A stretch of 64,000 nucleotides of DNA, taken from NCBI GenBank assembly GCA_002416505.1, contig DIAM01000007.1:1-64000 (forward strand), in the 5' to 3' direction. Of this stretch, positions 6,947 through 15,504 are shown piece by piece. Each line of letters opens with the position of its first letter. Within the stretch, counting starts at the first letter, position 1. The stretch is from Gammaproteobacteria bacterium UBA5078 (lineage in GTDB: Bacteria > Pseudomonadota > Gammaproteobacteria > Pseudomonadales > Pseudohongiellaceae). The notes under the pieces were generated by a model. That model did not search any database. It was not told the origin of the DNA and saw only the letters and a list, made by a program, of their open reading frames with translations. A program made the translations under genes and the position numbers.

Positions 6947-7720
6947 TCAGTAAGCGTCACTAACATTACTCAGACGCGCTTTGATGGTTGCTCGTATTTC
7001 TTGAAACTCACAACTTTTCTCCCCAGTGGTTTCATCCATGTATAGATCTCGGCGTACTTCAATCATAAGAGCGCTAACTCGGTTATCGTTTTGATAATGT
7101 GCCATAGGAACGAGGGCACCGGAAAAAGGGGCGTTCTCATTGATTGTAAAGCCATGTTGGCTAAACCCGTTCAGCATATACAGGGCAAGAGCTCTTGGCG
7201 TGTGATAAGGATCTGTACCTATACAAATCTGCGTTCTGTCCGCGAAGAACTGCTTTTCGTAAGGCAGAGCGATAGAGGGGAAACTATGGCAATCTAAGAC
7301 CAAGCAGCGATTGTATTTCTCCAATCGGTTATTGACTGCCTCGGTCAGTGCTCGATGATGTGGGTAATACCACTTATCAAGCAAAGCCTGTCGTTGCGAA
7401 AGCGTCATCGTTCGGCGCAGAGGCGATAGGTCATGCGCATGAGTGTATATAGCGCCCATGCCTATGGCTGCCATAGTTTCTTTGTGATCGTCATCAAAAC
7501 GCTCTACATCGACAACGAGGCGGCTCACTGGAGAGCAAACTACCTGAGAGGGATTAACGTCCCCGGCAAATAGATCTAGTGTATGGTGATCGGTCATCTT
7601 CAGTAGTTCTTCAGCCAATTGACTGTCGCTTAGGATAAACTGATCTCGTACCTGTTCTGGTATATGGGTTGAAGTATGAGGGACATGAAAAATGATCCAT
7701 TCAGGCAAGAGCTTATTCAT
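6947..7720 (-). CDS. N-formylglutamate amidohydrolase-like protein, 257 aa
   Basis: The protein matches the N-formylglutamate amidohydrolase (FGase) family. It has an N-terminal VPHTSTHIP segment, a DHHTLDLF motif, RLVVDVERFDDD, LDCHSFPS and a late MIEVRRDLYMDE. These residues form the metal-binding and arginine-rich pocket of the family. FGases release formate from N-formyl-glutamate in histidine breakdown, but no hut gene is nearby and this copy sits in a cassette, so its substrate may differ. It overlaps the upstream gene by ATGA and touches the downstream one, so the three genes are probably one translational unit. Confidence 0.8.
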   Translation of the reverse strand: MNKLLPEWIIFHVPHTSTHIPEQVRDQFILSDSQLAEELLKMTDHHTLDLFAGDVNPSQVVCSPVSRLVVDVERFDDDHKETMAAIGMGAIYTHAHDLSPLRRTMTLSQRQALLDKWYYPHHRALTEAVNNRLEKYNRCLVLDCHSFPSIALPYEKQFFADRTQICIGTDPYHTPRALALYMLNGFSQHGFTINENAPFSGALVPMAHYQNDNRVSALMIEVRRDLYMDETTGEKSCEFQEIRATIKARLSNVSDAY

Positions 7721-8436
7721 TTTTTATACTGCTGCATTACTAGGCCAATATTCCTGCCTACCCGGCCTTGCCAATATCCGCGCGCTTCTTCGTACTCCTC
7801 AATTGTGGAAAAGTTAGATCTTTCAGGCGGAGGTGGAAATCGCTTTTTTATTTCGTCCGGCAACTCGCCCCAAGACCATCCGCTTTTTTGAGATTGATTG
7901 GTGTCCCTAGCTGAGATTGTTCGCTTACTATAGGAAGCATCCCGAACACGATCAAACTTTTCTTGCTGCTTAATCCCCTCGGACATGCGCCCGGTAATCG
8001 CTTCCATATCTTTATCAAGAACACTTGGTATTCGCTGGTTCTTAGTCCCAAAGCGGCCGACTCCAAATAGGCGTTTGAATACAGCCGAAAACAGAAGACC
8101 GATTTGTATATGCTGGCAAATACCATTGCCGGTATTGGCATTGAGCTTGTGTCCATGCTCCATCACTTTCTCGGTGGGTACCGGTAGCTGACATTTCTTG
8201 CATGCTGGCGCACAAGAATTACAGATAGGATAACTGCCGCGAATTCTTCCCCGCGAGGCCGACATTGGAACAAATGATGTTGGTAATTTTGCGCCTTCAT
8301 CAAACGAGGCCTCAAGCATGTGAAAAGCGAGTGGTGTATTGGCTTTTCCGCATAGTGAACAATGGCATGCATCTATTGTTCTATGTTTGTAAGACTCTAG
8401 CAGTCCTTGCCTTAATTTATCTCTAAAGTCTCGCAT
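7717..8436 (-). CDS. zinc-ribbon-like hypothetical protein, 239 aa
   Basis: No named family is recognised. The N-terminal 90 residues hold cysteine pairs in two knuckles (CHCSLCGK and CNSCAPACKKC), likely binding one or two zinc ions. The remainder is basic and helical and ends in a Pro-rich GELPDEIKKRFPPPPERS segment. The start at ATG 8436 has AGAGGTG directly ahead and lies 14 bp after the attC at 8450. The GTG at 8451 would begin at the attC boundary. Its stop overlaps the amidohydrolase-like start (ATGA). It may act as a nucleic-acid or protein-binding partner; this is inference. Confidence 0.6.
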   Translation of the reverse strand: MRDFRDKLRQGLLESYKHRTIDACHCSLCGKANTPLAFHMLEASFDEGAKLPTSFVPMSASRGRIRGSYPICNSCAPACKKCQLPVPTEKVMEHGHKLNANTGNGICQHIQIGLLFSAVFKRLFGVGRFGTKNQRIPSVLDKDMEAITGRMSEGIKQQEKFDRVRDASYSKRTISARDTNQSQKSGWSWGELPDEIKKRFPPPPERSNFSTIEEYEEARGYWQGRVGRNIGLVMQQYKK

Positions 8437-8449
8437 TTGCACCTCTTTC

Positions 8450-8513
8450 ACCTAACGCTTTTGATAACAGGTGGCAGCGCAGCTGCCGTCCTGTTGATCT
8501 AATGGTTGTTGCC
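8450..8513 (-). other. attC recombination site (short form)
   Basis: On the minus strand this site ends in AAAAGCGTTAGGTG, whose GTTAGGT box fits GTTRRRY. The inner arms GATCAACAGG and CCTGTTATC pair with one extra base in the first arm, as expected of attC. The centre is a GGCAGC-TGCG-GCTGCC hairpin. The opening box (CAACAAC) is less canonical. It begins a few bases after the stop of the 262-residue membrane protein gene and ends 14 bp before the next gene. The size of about 64 bp is that of compact attC sites. Confidence 0.75.
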
Positions 8514-8523
8514 TCCTCATCAT

Positions 8524-9312
8524 TCATGCCTTCTGAAATCCCGCAGCTACCCATCGAACAACCCAGCGCAGCCCATAAAATAACCAGCGCAGCCCATATA
8601 ATAAAAGGATAAATGTTCCCCAAAAAACTGCCGGGAAAGCAACAATAACCAAGAAAAACGCATAGTAGTCCGGAGGTCTTGATGGGCTTTCATACTGCTT
8701 TGTGTCTACCCCTTTGATCAACTCGCCTGCATCAGGGTCTATTCGATCATATGCGGATAAGAAGTCGATTTCGTCACGATCACGAAGGTTGGAGAAGTTG
8801 ATTCCGGCATATTTGTTATAGCCTAATTGCTTCTCCCCCGATTGCTTCTCCCCCGATTGCTTCTCCCCCGCTGTAAACCAATGGCTGGCATCGCCACTGG
8901 GGTAGCTCATATAGCTGCCAACCCCATACAGAAGGGCGGACGTACAATACAATGCAGTTACCACGATGATTATCCTAATCCACCCGTTTGGCCTCCAAGG
9001 GACTTTGGCCGAGTGGTCGACTTGTTGCTCTCCGGGGTATTCGACACCTGAATCGCCCTGCGGTTTTCCCTCCTTCCGCAGTATTAAGTAGGTAACCCAA
9101 GCCACGACAAGAAGGGCAATGTGGCTTTCGCTTTCACTTCCTAGTGATATGAATATTAGTAAGTTACAGAACCAGAACAGGACTGTTACAGCTATAGCGG
9201 GCCACTTCGCAATCGAGCGGCGCATGATCAGAAATCGGACGAGGAGCGGAGGCGTTAAGCCAATTCCCCATGTGATCGCAAAACTGAGCAATACCTGAAG
9301 AGTCCCATTCAT
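8524..9312 (-). CDS. hypothetical multi-pass membrane protein with internal repeat, 262 aa
   Basis: This is an integral membrane protein of a family I know only as hypothetical in proteobacteria. Two or three N-terminal helices begin at LQVLLSFAITWGIGL, a further helix lies near residues 115-135 and a C-terminal pair starts at YYAFFLVIVAFPAVF. A hydrophilic loop carries EKQSG repeated nearly three times, from a 15 bp unit at 8826-8870. ATG 9312 (AAAGGA upstream) is chosen; the frame continues upstream to 9483 but that part is Cys/Ser-rich and not protein-like. With the attC behind it, it forms one cassette. Confidence 0.65.
   Translation of the reverse strand: MNGTLQVLLSFAITWGIGLTPPLLVRFLIMRRSIAKWPAIAVTVLFWFCNLLIFISLGSESESHIALLVVAWVTYLILRKEGKPQGDSGVEYPGEQQVDHSAKVPWRPNGWIRIIIVVTALYCTSALLYGVGSYMSYPSGDASHWFTAGEKQSGEKQSGEKQLGYNKYAGINFSNLRDRDEIDFLSAYDRIDPDAGELIKGVDTKQYESPSRPPDYYAFFLVIVAFPAVFWGTFILLLYGLRWLFYGLRWVVRWVAAGFQKA
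8826..8870. repeat. 15 bp tandem repeat x3 inside a gene
   Basis: The unit ATTGCTTCTCCCCCG is repeated three times without change (8826-8840, 8841-8855, 8856-8870). It keeps the reading frame of the membrane protein, adding five residues per unit, so slippage would change loop length without breaking the gene. Confidence 0.9.
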
Positions 9313-9418
9313 CGTTTTAATCCTTTTGTTGCGGTAAACCAGTGGAGCTTCGGCTGCAGGATGACTTGTAGAATATATTCCGTGGACTGTCAATCTCGGA
9401 CATCTCAGACTGCCGCCA

Positions 9419-9646
9419 ATGACGTCCCCCGAATTGGTACATGTGCAACTGCATCTTGCCGATAACCTGAAGCGGTATCGCAAGCAGGCCCAACTCTCCC
9501 AAGAGGCGCTTGCTCATGCTGCCAGCATCGATCGCACCTATGTGTCCCAGTTGGAGCGCGCTCAAGTTAACCCCTCACTCGCAGTCCTAGTCCGAATCGC
9601 TGGAGTATTCGAGATCACCCTGTGTGATCTGCTTTTACCTAATTGA
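9419..9646 (+). CDS. XRE-family transcriptional regulator, 75 aa
   Basis: This is a single helix-turn-helix domain of the Cro/C1 type with almost nothing else. The core is NLKRYRKQAQLSQEALAHAA, then DRTYVSQLERAQVNPSLAVL and a short tail. Such small regulators control restriction-modification genes, phages or neighbouring accessory genes. It is transcribed away from the 262-residue membrane protein gene, with a 106 bp shared upstream region, so it could control itself and that gene. It sits at the border between the cassette region and the chromosome backbone. No methylase or nuclease is next to it. Confidence 0.82.
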   Translation: MTSPELVHVQLHLADNLKRYRKQAQLSQEALAHAASIDRTYVSQLERAQVNPSLAVLVRIAGVFEITLCDLLLPN

Positions 9647-9826
9647 TCAAAGCCGTCAATTTTCGTTCTGTACAGCTCGAAGAATCCAAGCTATTGCCTT
9701 GTTTGGGGGTATAAAGAAGGGTATCTCAATAGTTTGAAATGTATAACCTCATATAAAATAAAAACATACGAACTGATGGGCGGCATGATGTAAACGTCCC
9801 GACTCAGTTCCATAGAGTCTCAAGAA

Positions 9827-9862
9827 GGCCCGCAACTGACATGGTTGCGGGCCTTTTTTTTT
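9827..9862 (+). terminator. rho-independent terminator
   Basis: A perfect 10 bp stem GGCCCGCAAC/GTTGCGGGCC with a 7 nt loop is followed by nine T on the plus strand. It lies between the convergent XRE and ackA-pduL genes and may also stop transcripts from the other side. Confidence 0.85.
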
Positions 9863-9872
9863 AAGCTCGGCC

Positions 9873-11711
9873 TCAGTCGGATGGGGCGCTTGTGGCCAGC
9901 GCGACGATGTCCGCGTCGGGGCCGCTGGTCTTGACGATGAGCTCGCCATCGCTGGCGGTGCCTATGCCGGCGGCATTGGCCTCATCGGTATCGATATGCA
10001 TCTCTGTCGCATAGCTTGCCTTGATGCGGACCAAGGTATTGGCGAACGACAAGGCTCGTGGCCCGCTGCCGATGCGCATGTCTACCCGGTCGCCGTTGCT
10101 TAGGCCCAATGCCAAGCCGTCGGCGGGATTCATGTGGATATGGCGAGCGGCAATGATGAGGCCATCGGTGTCGATTTCGCCCGCTGGCCCGCGCAGGCGT
10201 ATGCTGGGCGTCCCCTGCAGGTCGCCGGAGTTGCGCAGTGGCGCATCGATGCCTAGGACGTAGCAGTCGGTGCGAGACACTTCGATCTGGGTGGCATCGC
10301 GCGTCGGGCCCAGTACGCTGACGTTCGCGAAACCGCCTTTGGGACCAATGAGTTCCACATGCTCTTCGGCGGCCCAACCCTCGATCTGGGAAAGCTCGTG
10401 AGCTAACTGCAGTTTATGTCCGGGGCCGAACAGCGCTTCCACTGCTGGCTGCGAGAGATGGACGTGTCTGGCGGAGACCTTCACTGGAATCCGGCAGGGT
10501 GCGGCAGGTTTGGCCTGCTCGGCCTGTAAGATTTCTTGGACCTCGCGTGCAATCATAAACTGCTCGTTGGTACGGGTGACCAATACCTTAATCCGGGAAT
10601 CGGCTGCCGAGATTGTGCTTACCGCGAAATTGTCGAGCTCCGGCCCTTCGTTCAGGTCGGTATCGAGGTATAGGCCAAGAAATTCAAGGCGCTCGCAGAT
10701 GCGCAGACGCATCTGCGCTGAGTTTTCGCCTATGCCACCGGTGAACACCACCGCATCGACTCCGCCCATCGCCGCGGCGTAGGCGCCGAGGTATTTACGC
10801 ACTCGGTAGGCGTAGACTTTCAGCGCTAGTTGCGCGCTCCTGTCGCCGGCCGCCGCATGCACTTCCACGCTGCGCATGTCGGCGTTGCCACATAGTGCCA
10901 GCAAGCCGCTGGCGTTCTGAAGTTGCTGTTCTATGGCCGCCGCATCGAGCCCCAATTCATGTTGGAGAAATGCGAACAGGCCGGGGTCGACATCGCCGGA
11001 CCGCGTGCCCATTACCAGGCCTTCCAATGGGGTCATGCCCATGGAGGTATCCAGCGATTTGCCATGGCTGATGGCACAGACACTGGCGCCATTGCCTAAG
11101 TGGCAGCTTAGTAGGCGCAACTCTTGAACGGGGCGGGCAAGCGCCTCGGCCGCACGCAATGCCACGTAATGATGGGAGGTGCCATGAAAGCCATAGCGAC
11201 GCAGGCCGAGTTGGCGCCACGCCTGGGGTATCGCATAGGTATAGACATGCTCTGGCATGCTCTGATGAAAGGCGGTATCGAACACGGCTGCCTGTGGCAG
11301 GTGGGGCCACTGGGCCTGACTGCTGCGGATGGTGAGCAGCGCGACGGGATTGTGCATAGGCGCTAGGTTACTGCACTGCTCTATGGCCTCAAGCATTTCC
11401 TCGTCGATCAGTGCGGTGCTGCTAAAGCGTTTACCTCCGTGCACTACTCGATGGCCAATGGCATCGATATCGGCGCATTCGAACTCCTCCAATAGGGCCG
11501 GCACGCGCGCGACGGCCGCAGTGAGCGATGCGACGCTTTCCTCGCGCTTAAGCTCCTTCCCTGCTTCGCCACCAACGCGGTAGTGCAGGACGGCCTTGCC
11601 ATCCTCAAACCGTTCAAATTCACCCTTGAGTACACGACTGTCGATCCGGGCTAGGTCAAAGACGCCGAACTTGAGGCTAGAGCTGCCGGCATTGAGCACG
11701 AGAATTTTCAT
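9873..11711 (-). CDS. ackA-pduL: acetate kinase fused to PduL-type phosphotransacylase, 612 aa
   Basis: The two steps of acetate/acetyl-CoA interconversion are in one polypeptide. Residues 1 to about 395 are a full acetate kinase: NAGSSSLK at 7-14, a GHRVVHGG motif, FHGTSHHYV, a GNGASV phosphate loop and FTGGIGEN. From Cys406 on, a PduL-type phosphate acyltransferase follows, with its two histidine motifs ARHVHLS and ARHIHMN that bind zinc. Pta is thus replaced by the unrelated PduL and fused to the kinase. ATG 11711 with AGGG upstream is preferred over GTG 11717. The acetate-sensing CrbS/CrbR pair is next door, which supports a role in the acetate switch. Confidence 0.9.
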   Translation of the reverse strand: MKILVLNAGSSSLKFGVFDLARIDSRVLKGEFERFEDGKAVLHYRVGGEAGKELKREESVASLTAAVARVPALLEEFECADIDAIGHRVVHGGKRFSSTALIDEEMLEAIEQCSNLAPMHNPVALLTIRSSQAQWPHLPQAAVFDTAFHQSMPEHVYTYAIPQAWRQLGLRRYGFHGTSHHYVALRAAEALARPVQELRLLSCHLGNGASVCAISHGKSLDTSMGMTPLEGLVMGTRSGDVDPGLFAFLQHELGLDAAAIEQQLQNASGLLALCGNADMRSVEVHAAAGDRSAQLALKVYAYRVRKYLGAYAAAMGGVDAVVFTGGIGENSAQMRLRICERLEFLGLYLDTDLNEGPELDNFAVSTISAADSRIKVLVTRTNEQFMIAREVQEILQAEQAKPAAPCRIPVKVSARHVHLSQPAVEALFGPGHKLQLAHELSQIEGWAAEEHVELIGPKGGFANVSVLGPTRDATQIEVSRTDCYVLGIDAPLRNSGDLQGTPSIRLRGPAGEIDTDGLIIAARHIHMNPADGLALGLSNGDRVDMRIGSGPRALSFANTLVRIKASYATEMHIDTDEANAAGIGTASDGELIVKTSGPDADIVALATSAPSD

Positions 11712-12105
11712 GAACACCCTTTTGGATTGTTAGCGACGAGTAGGCGAGGGGCTCGCAGTTCTGAGCACACGCCCCTAGCAAAGCATAGTTTATGCTATCT
11801 GGACCAATAACGAGCCCGCAGCTAGGCGTTGTAACCCAAGACAGATGAACAGTCTAGCGAGGCACGGCCCCGATGTGCTTGAGTTAAGTCAACTTATACA
11901 GAGATGCTTAGTCTGGCTAGGTTTTTCGGTGCCTACTCGTAGGGGCTTATCGCAAAATTAGGCGATGATTACTGTGGGTATTGGTGGTTCAATGAGCGTT
12001 CCCGATTGGTCTGTACCACTAGCGCATGGGCTTGCTTGGTGCAAAGACGCAAAGCGTCATAAAATCTGCCATAGAGGCTCCATGTTTTAAGCCTGGATAC
12101 AACGC
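11712..12105. other. intergenic region between divergent ackA-pduL and crbS
   Basis: This 394 bp stretch must hold the promoters of both divergent genes. I see several A/T-rich patches (for example TATACAG near 11895) but no element I can assign with confidence, and no small gene. Confidence 0.4.
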
Positions 12106-15100
12106 ATGCTAGCTATTCCACTGGTTCTGATCGCTGCCTTCTCCTATCTGGCACTGTTGTTCACTATCGCCTCGCGTGGCGAGCGCAGCACGAAGTCGGG
12201 TGCTCGCCCTTGGCGTTACACATTGGCTCTGGGGGTGCACTGCACGACTTGGGCGTTCTATGGAACCGTCACTCAGGCAGCGCAATACGGTTGGTGGTTC
12301 GCGCCCACCTATCTGGGCGGGATCTGTATCTTTTTGTTTGCCCATCAGTTTCAGCTGAAGATGCTGAACCTAGTCAAAGAACAGAACTTGACGTCTATAG
12401 CCGATCTCATCGGCTCTCGCTATGGCAAGTCACACCTATTGGCGGCCTTCGTTGCCATCATCTGTTTGATCGCATTGGTGCCCTATATTGCCTTGCAGTT
12501 GCGTGCTGTCGCCGCCAGTTTTGCTGCGGTCACAGGCCTCGAGGCTAGCGCGGCGCCATGGTTTCTAGATCTCGCGGCGGCCGTGGGCCTGGCTATGATA
12601 GGTTTCTCCATCCTTTTCGGCGCGCGCCGTCTGAGCCTCGCCGAACAGCATCCGGGTTTGATGGATGCGGTAGCCTTCGAGTCCATCGTTAAACTGGCCG
12701 CGTTCTGTGTTGTGGGCCTGTTTGTCACCTATCAACTATTCGATGGCGTCAACGACCTGATCTTGTCGGCCGCTGCCAATGAGCAGGCCCGCGAGTTGCT
12801 AGAACCCGAGGCCAATGGCGTTTACATCTATGCCACCCATATGGTGTTGGGCGCACTGGCGATGTTCGTGCTGCCTCGACAATTTCAGGTCAATTTCATC
12901 GAAAATACTAGCCCGGAAGAATTGAAGAAAGCGCGCTGGGCGTTTCCCTTATACCTGTTCGCCATCAATTTCTTTATCTTGCCCATCGCACTAGCTGGCG
13001 TGATCCTAGCGCCGGAAGCGCGCACCAATGACACCTTTCTATTGACCTTGCCGATACTGGCGGACCGCCCGGACATAAGCCTCATCGCCTTCATCGGCGG
13101 TCTGTCGACCTCTATTAGCATGGTCATCATGGCAACGCTCGCGCTGGGTATTATGATCTCCAACGATGTGATTACTCCGCTGTGGCTGCGCGCCCGGCGC
13201 AGTGGCAATCTGATCTCCGATCTCACTCCGCAGGGAATTCTGCTGACGCGGCGCCTGACGATGGTGGTCATCGTCGTCTTGGCGTATGTGTACCACAAGC
13301 TCACCGAGGGCGGGCTGCCCTTGGTCAGCAACGGCCTGATCGCCATGGCGCTTTTGTCTCAGCTGGCGCCGTCAATGTTCGGTGGTTTACTGTGGAGCAA
13401 AGCCAACAGGACCGGAGCAATCGCCGGGCTCCTGATCGGCACTGCAGTATGGGCTACGCTGTTACTGCTACCTTCGCTGAATCCGGCGCGGGCACTGACC
13501 GATAAAGCGATCAGCGATGGCGTGGTGCTGAGTCTTTTCGCCAACACGGTGTTCTACGTTTTGGTATCGCTGCTCACACGGCAGAGTCGAGCGGATTACC
13601 AGCAAGGCCTCAGATTCGCCCGCCCGGGGCACCGAGTCGGTTCGATCGCGAATGAACAAGGGGAGGGGCATGAGAAGCAGGTCACCTGGGGGCGGCTGCG
13701 CTCGGTGTTGTCACGCTTCATGGACCCAAGAGATGCCGAAGGTCTCAATCGTCGCTTGGGGCTGAGTATCGCCGATGTGCCAGAGCAGCGCCTAGTACAC
13801 CCCATGTTGTTGATTCGTTTAGAGCGAGAGTTGGCTGGCGCTATCGGGAGTTCTGCCAGCAGGCTATTGATCGGCAGCCTCGCCCGCGAGTCGCCGGTGG
13901 CGGTAGAGGAGGTGGCGGACTGGGCATCGGAGGCATCCCAACTGTACCGGTTCAACCGCGAGTTACTGCAGTCCTCGGTGGAGAATATTCCGCAAGGTAT
14001 TAGCGTGATCGATAAGGAGCTCAGGCTCGTGGCCTGGAACCGACGCTACTTGGAGATATTCGAATACCCCGAGGGATTGATCCGCGCCGGCATCGCCGTA
14101 GAGGAGATCTTGCGCTTCAACGCCAAGCGTGGCCTGTTTGGACACCCCGATGTCGATGTGGAAGAGGAGGTCGAGAAACGCCTGTCCTATCTGCGCAGCG
14201 GCAGCCGTTATCGATATCAGCGCCAACAACTCTCCGGTCAGGTGATAGAGCTGCAGGGCAATCCGATGCCCGACGGTGGTTTCGTGACCACCTACACCGA
14301 CATCACCGAGCTGGTGACAACTCAAAACCAGCTACAAGAAATCAACGCGGAGCTGGAGGCGCGCGTGATCGAGCGTACAGAGGCTCTATCTGACGCGAAG
14401 CAGGCCGCGGAACATGCCCATCAGAGCAAGTCGAAGTTCTTTGCAGCGGCCGGACATGACCTGATGCAACCACTCAATGCGGCTAGCCTGTTCTGTGAGA
14501 TGTTGTTGAAACGACTCGGACAGGACGACGCTAATTTCGCCGTGCAGATTCAGCAATCCTTACAGAATGCCGAAGAGCTGCTCACCATGTTGTTAGAGAT
14601 GACCAAGCTGGAGTCAGGCAATCTGCAGCCCTATAGAAAGGACGTGCCATTGTGGGATGTGCTCGCACCATTGAACGCGTCGTTTGCATTGCTAGCGCAG
14701 GAGAAAGGGCTTGAGTTGCGCATCGTGCCGACGCAGGTCGTGGTAAATACCGATCAGAAAATCCTGCAGCGCATCTTACAGAACTTATTAAGTAACGCGC
14801 TGCGCTACACTGCGCACGGCAAGGTGTTGTGCGGCATCAGGCGTAAGTCAGACACACACATAGAACTACAGGTATGGGACACCGGGCGCGGCATTCCACC
14901 GGAAAAATTCAATGAGATATTCCTAGAGTTCAAACAGCTCGATCAACAAGATCACAATCCTGGCCTGGGCTTAGGGCTCGCCATTGTGGACCGCATGTGT
15001 AGGCTGTTGGATATTCCGATCCGGCTGGAGTCGCAGGTGGAGCGCGGCACTTGTTTCTCCCTAACTCTGCCGGTTAGCGCCTGGCGCAGTTCCGTGATGG

Positions 15101-15504
15101 TGAAGAAGCGACACATAAGCGATAGTTCACAATGGGCGTTGCAAGCGAACACGCACGTACTATTGCTCGACGATGACTCCACCATTCGCGAGGCCTTGTC
15201 TTCGCTGCTAAGGGAGTGGGGCGCTACCGTCACGGCCTGTGCAAGCATCAAGGAAGCACTACAAGTTGAGCGACGCCCTGACTTATTGCTGATCGATTAT
15301 CATCTTTCGGACCAGCAGGTGGGAACTGATGCCATCGTGCAAATCAGGACTCGTTGGGTCAGCGACATTCCTGCCATCCTGAGTACCGCAGATCCCAACG
15401 AAACGATTCGCGAACAAGTCGTAGAAGTTGCGGCCCTGTTTCTGCCCAAGCCGGTGAAGCAGGCCGCACTGAAACGTTTATTAAAGGGCATTGGACTCGG
15501 CTAA
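12106..15504 (+). CDS. crbS: SLC5-linked hybrid sensor histidine kinase, CrbS/MxtR type, 1132 aa
   Basis: The first about 500 residues form a 13-helix sodium/solute symporter domain (SLC5/PutP). About 530-620 is the linker found only in such kinases (STAC-like). About 620-735 is a PAS domain and a coiled coil follows. HisKA carries His784 in AAGHDLMQPLNA. HATPase motifs are NLLSNALRYTAHG, DTGRGIPP and GLGLGLAIV. The C-terminal receiver has Asp1064 in LLIDYHLSD. This is the layout of CrbS of Vibrio and MxtR of Pseudomonas, which control acetyl-CoA synthetase and acetate use. The stop overlaps the convergent regulator gene by 24 bp. The ligand is not shown by sequence. Confidence 0.88.
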   Translation: MLAIPLVLIAAFSYLALLFTIASRGERSTKSGARPWRYTLALGVHCTTWAFYGTVTQAAQYGWWFAPTYLGGICIFLFAHQFQLKMLNLVKEQNLTSIADLIGSRYGKSHLLAAFVAIICLIALVPYIALQLRAVAASFAAVTGLEASAAPWFLDLAAAVGLAMIGFSILFGARRLSLAEQHPGLMDAVAFESIVKLAAFCVVGLFVTYQLFDGVNDLILSAAANEQARELLEPEANGVYIYATHMVLGALAMFVLPRQFQVNFIENTSPEELKKARWAFPLYLFAINFFILPIALAGVILAPEARTNDTFLLTLPILADRPDISLIAFIGGLSTSISMVIMATLALGIMISNDVITPLWLRARRSGNLISDLTPQGILLTRRLTMVVIVVLAYVYHKLTEGGLPLVSNGLIAMALLSQLAPSMFGGLLWSKANRTGAIAGLLIGTAVWATLLLLPSLNPARALTDKAISDGVVLSLFANTVFYVLVSLLTRQSRADYQQGLRFARPGHRVGSIANEQGEGHEKQVTWGRLRSVLSRFMDPRDAEGLNRRLGLSIADVPEQRLVHPMLLIRLERELAGAIGSSASRLLIGSLARESPVAVEEVADWASEASQLYRFNRELLQSSVENIPQGISVIDKELRLVAWNRRYLEIFEYPEGLIRAGIAVEEILRFNAKRGLFGHPDVDVEEEVEKRLSYLRSGSRYRYQRQQLSGQVIELQGNPMPDGGFVTTYTDITELVTTQNQLQEINAELEARVIERTEALSDAKQAAEHAHQSKSKFFAAAGHDLMQPLNAASLFCEMLLKRLGQDDANFAVQIQQSLQNAEELLTMLLEMTKLESGNLQPYRKDVPLWDVLAPLNASFALLAQEKGLELRIVPTQVVVNTDQKILQRILQNLLSNALRYTAHGKVLCGIRRKSDTHIELQVWDTGRGIPPEKFNEIFLEFKQLDQQDHNPGLGLGLAIVDRMCRLLDIPIRLESQVERGTCFSLTLPVSAWRSSVMVKKRHISDSSQWALQANTHVLLLDDDSTIREALSSLLREWGATVTACASIKEALQVERRPDLLLIDYHLSDQQVGTDAIVQIRTRWVSDIPAILSTADPNETIREQVVEVAALFLPKPVKQAALKRLLKGIGLG

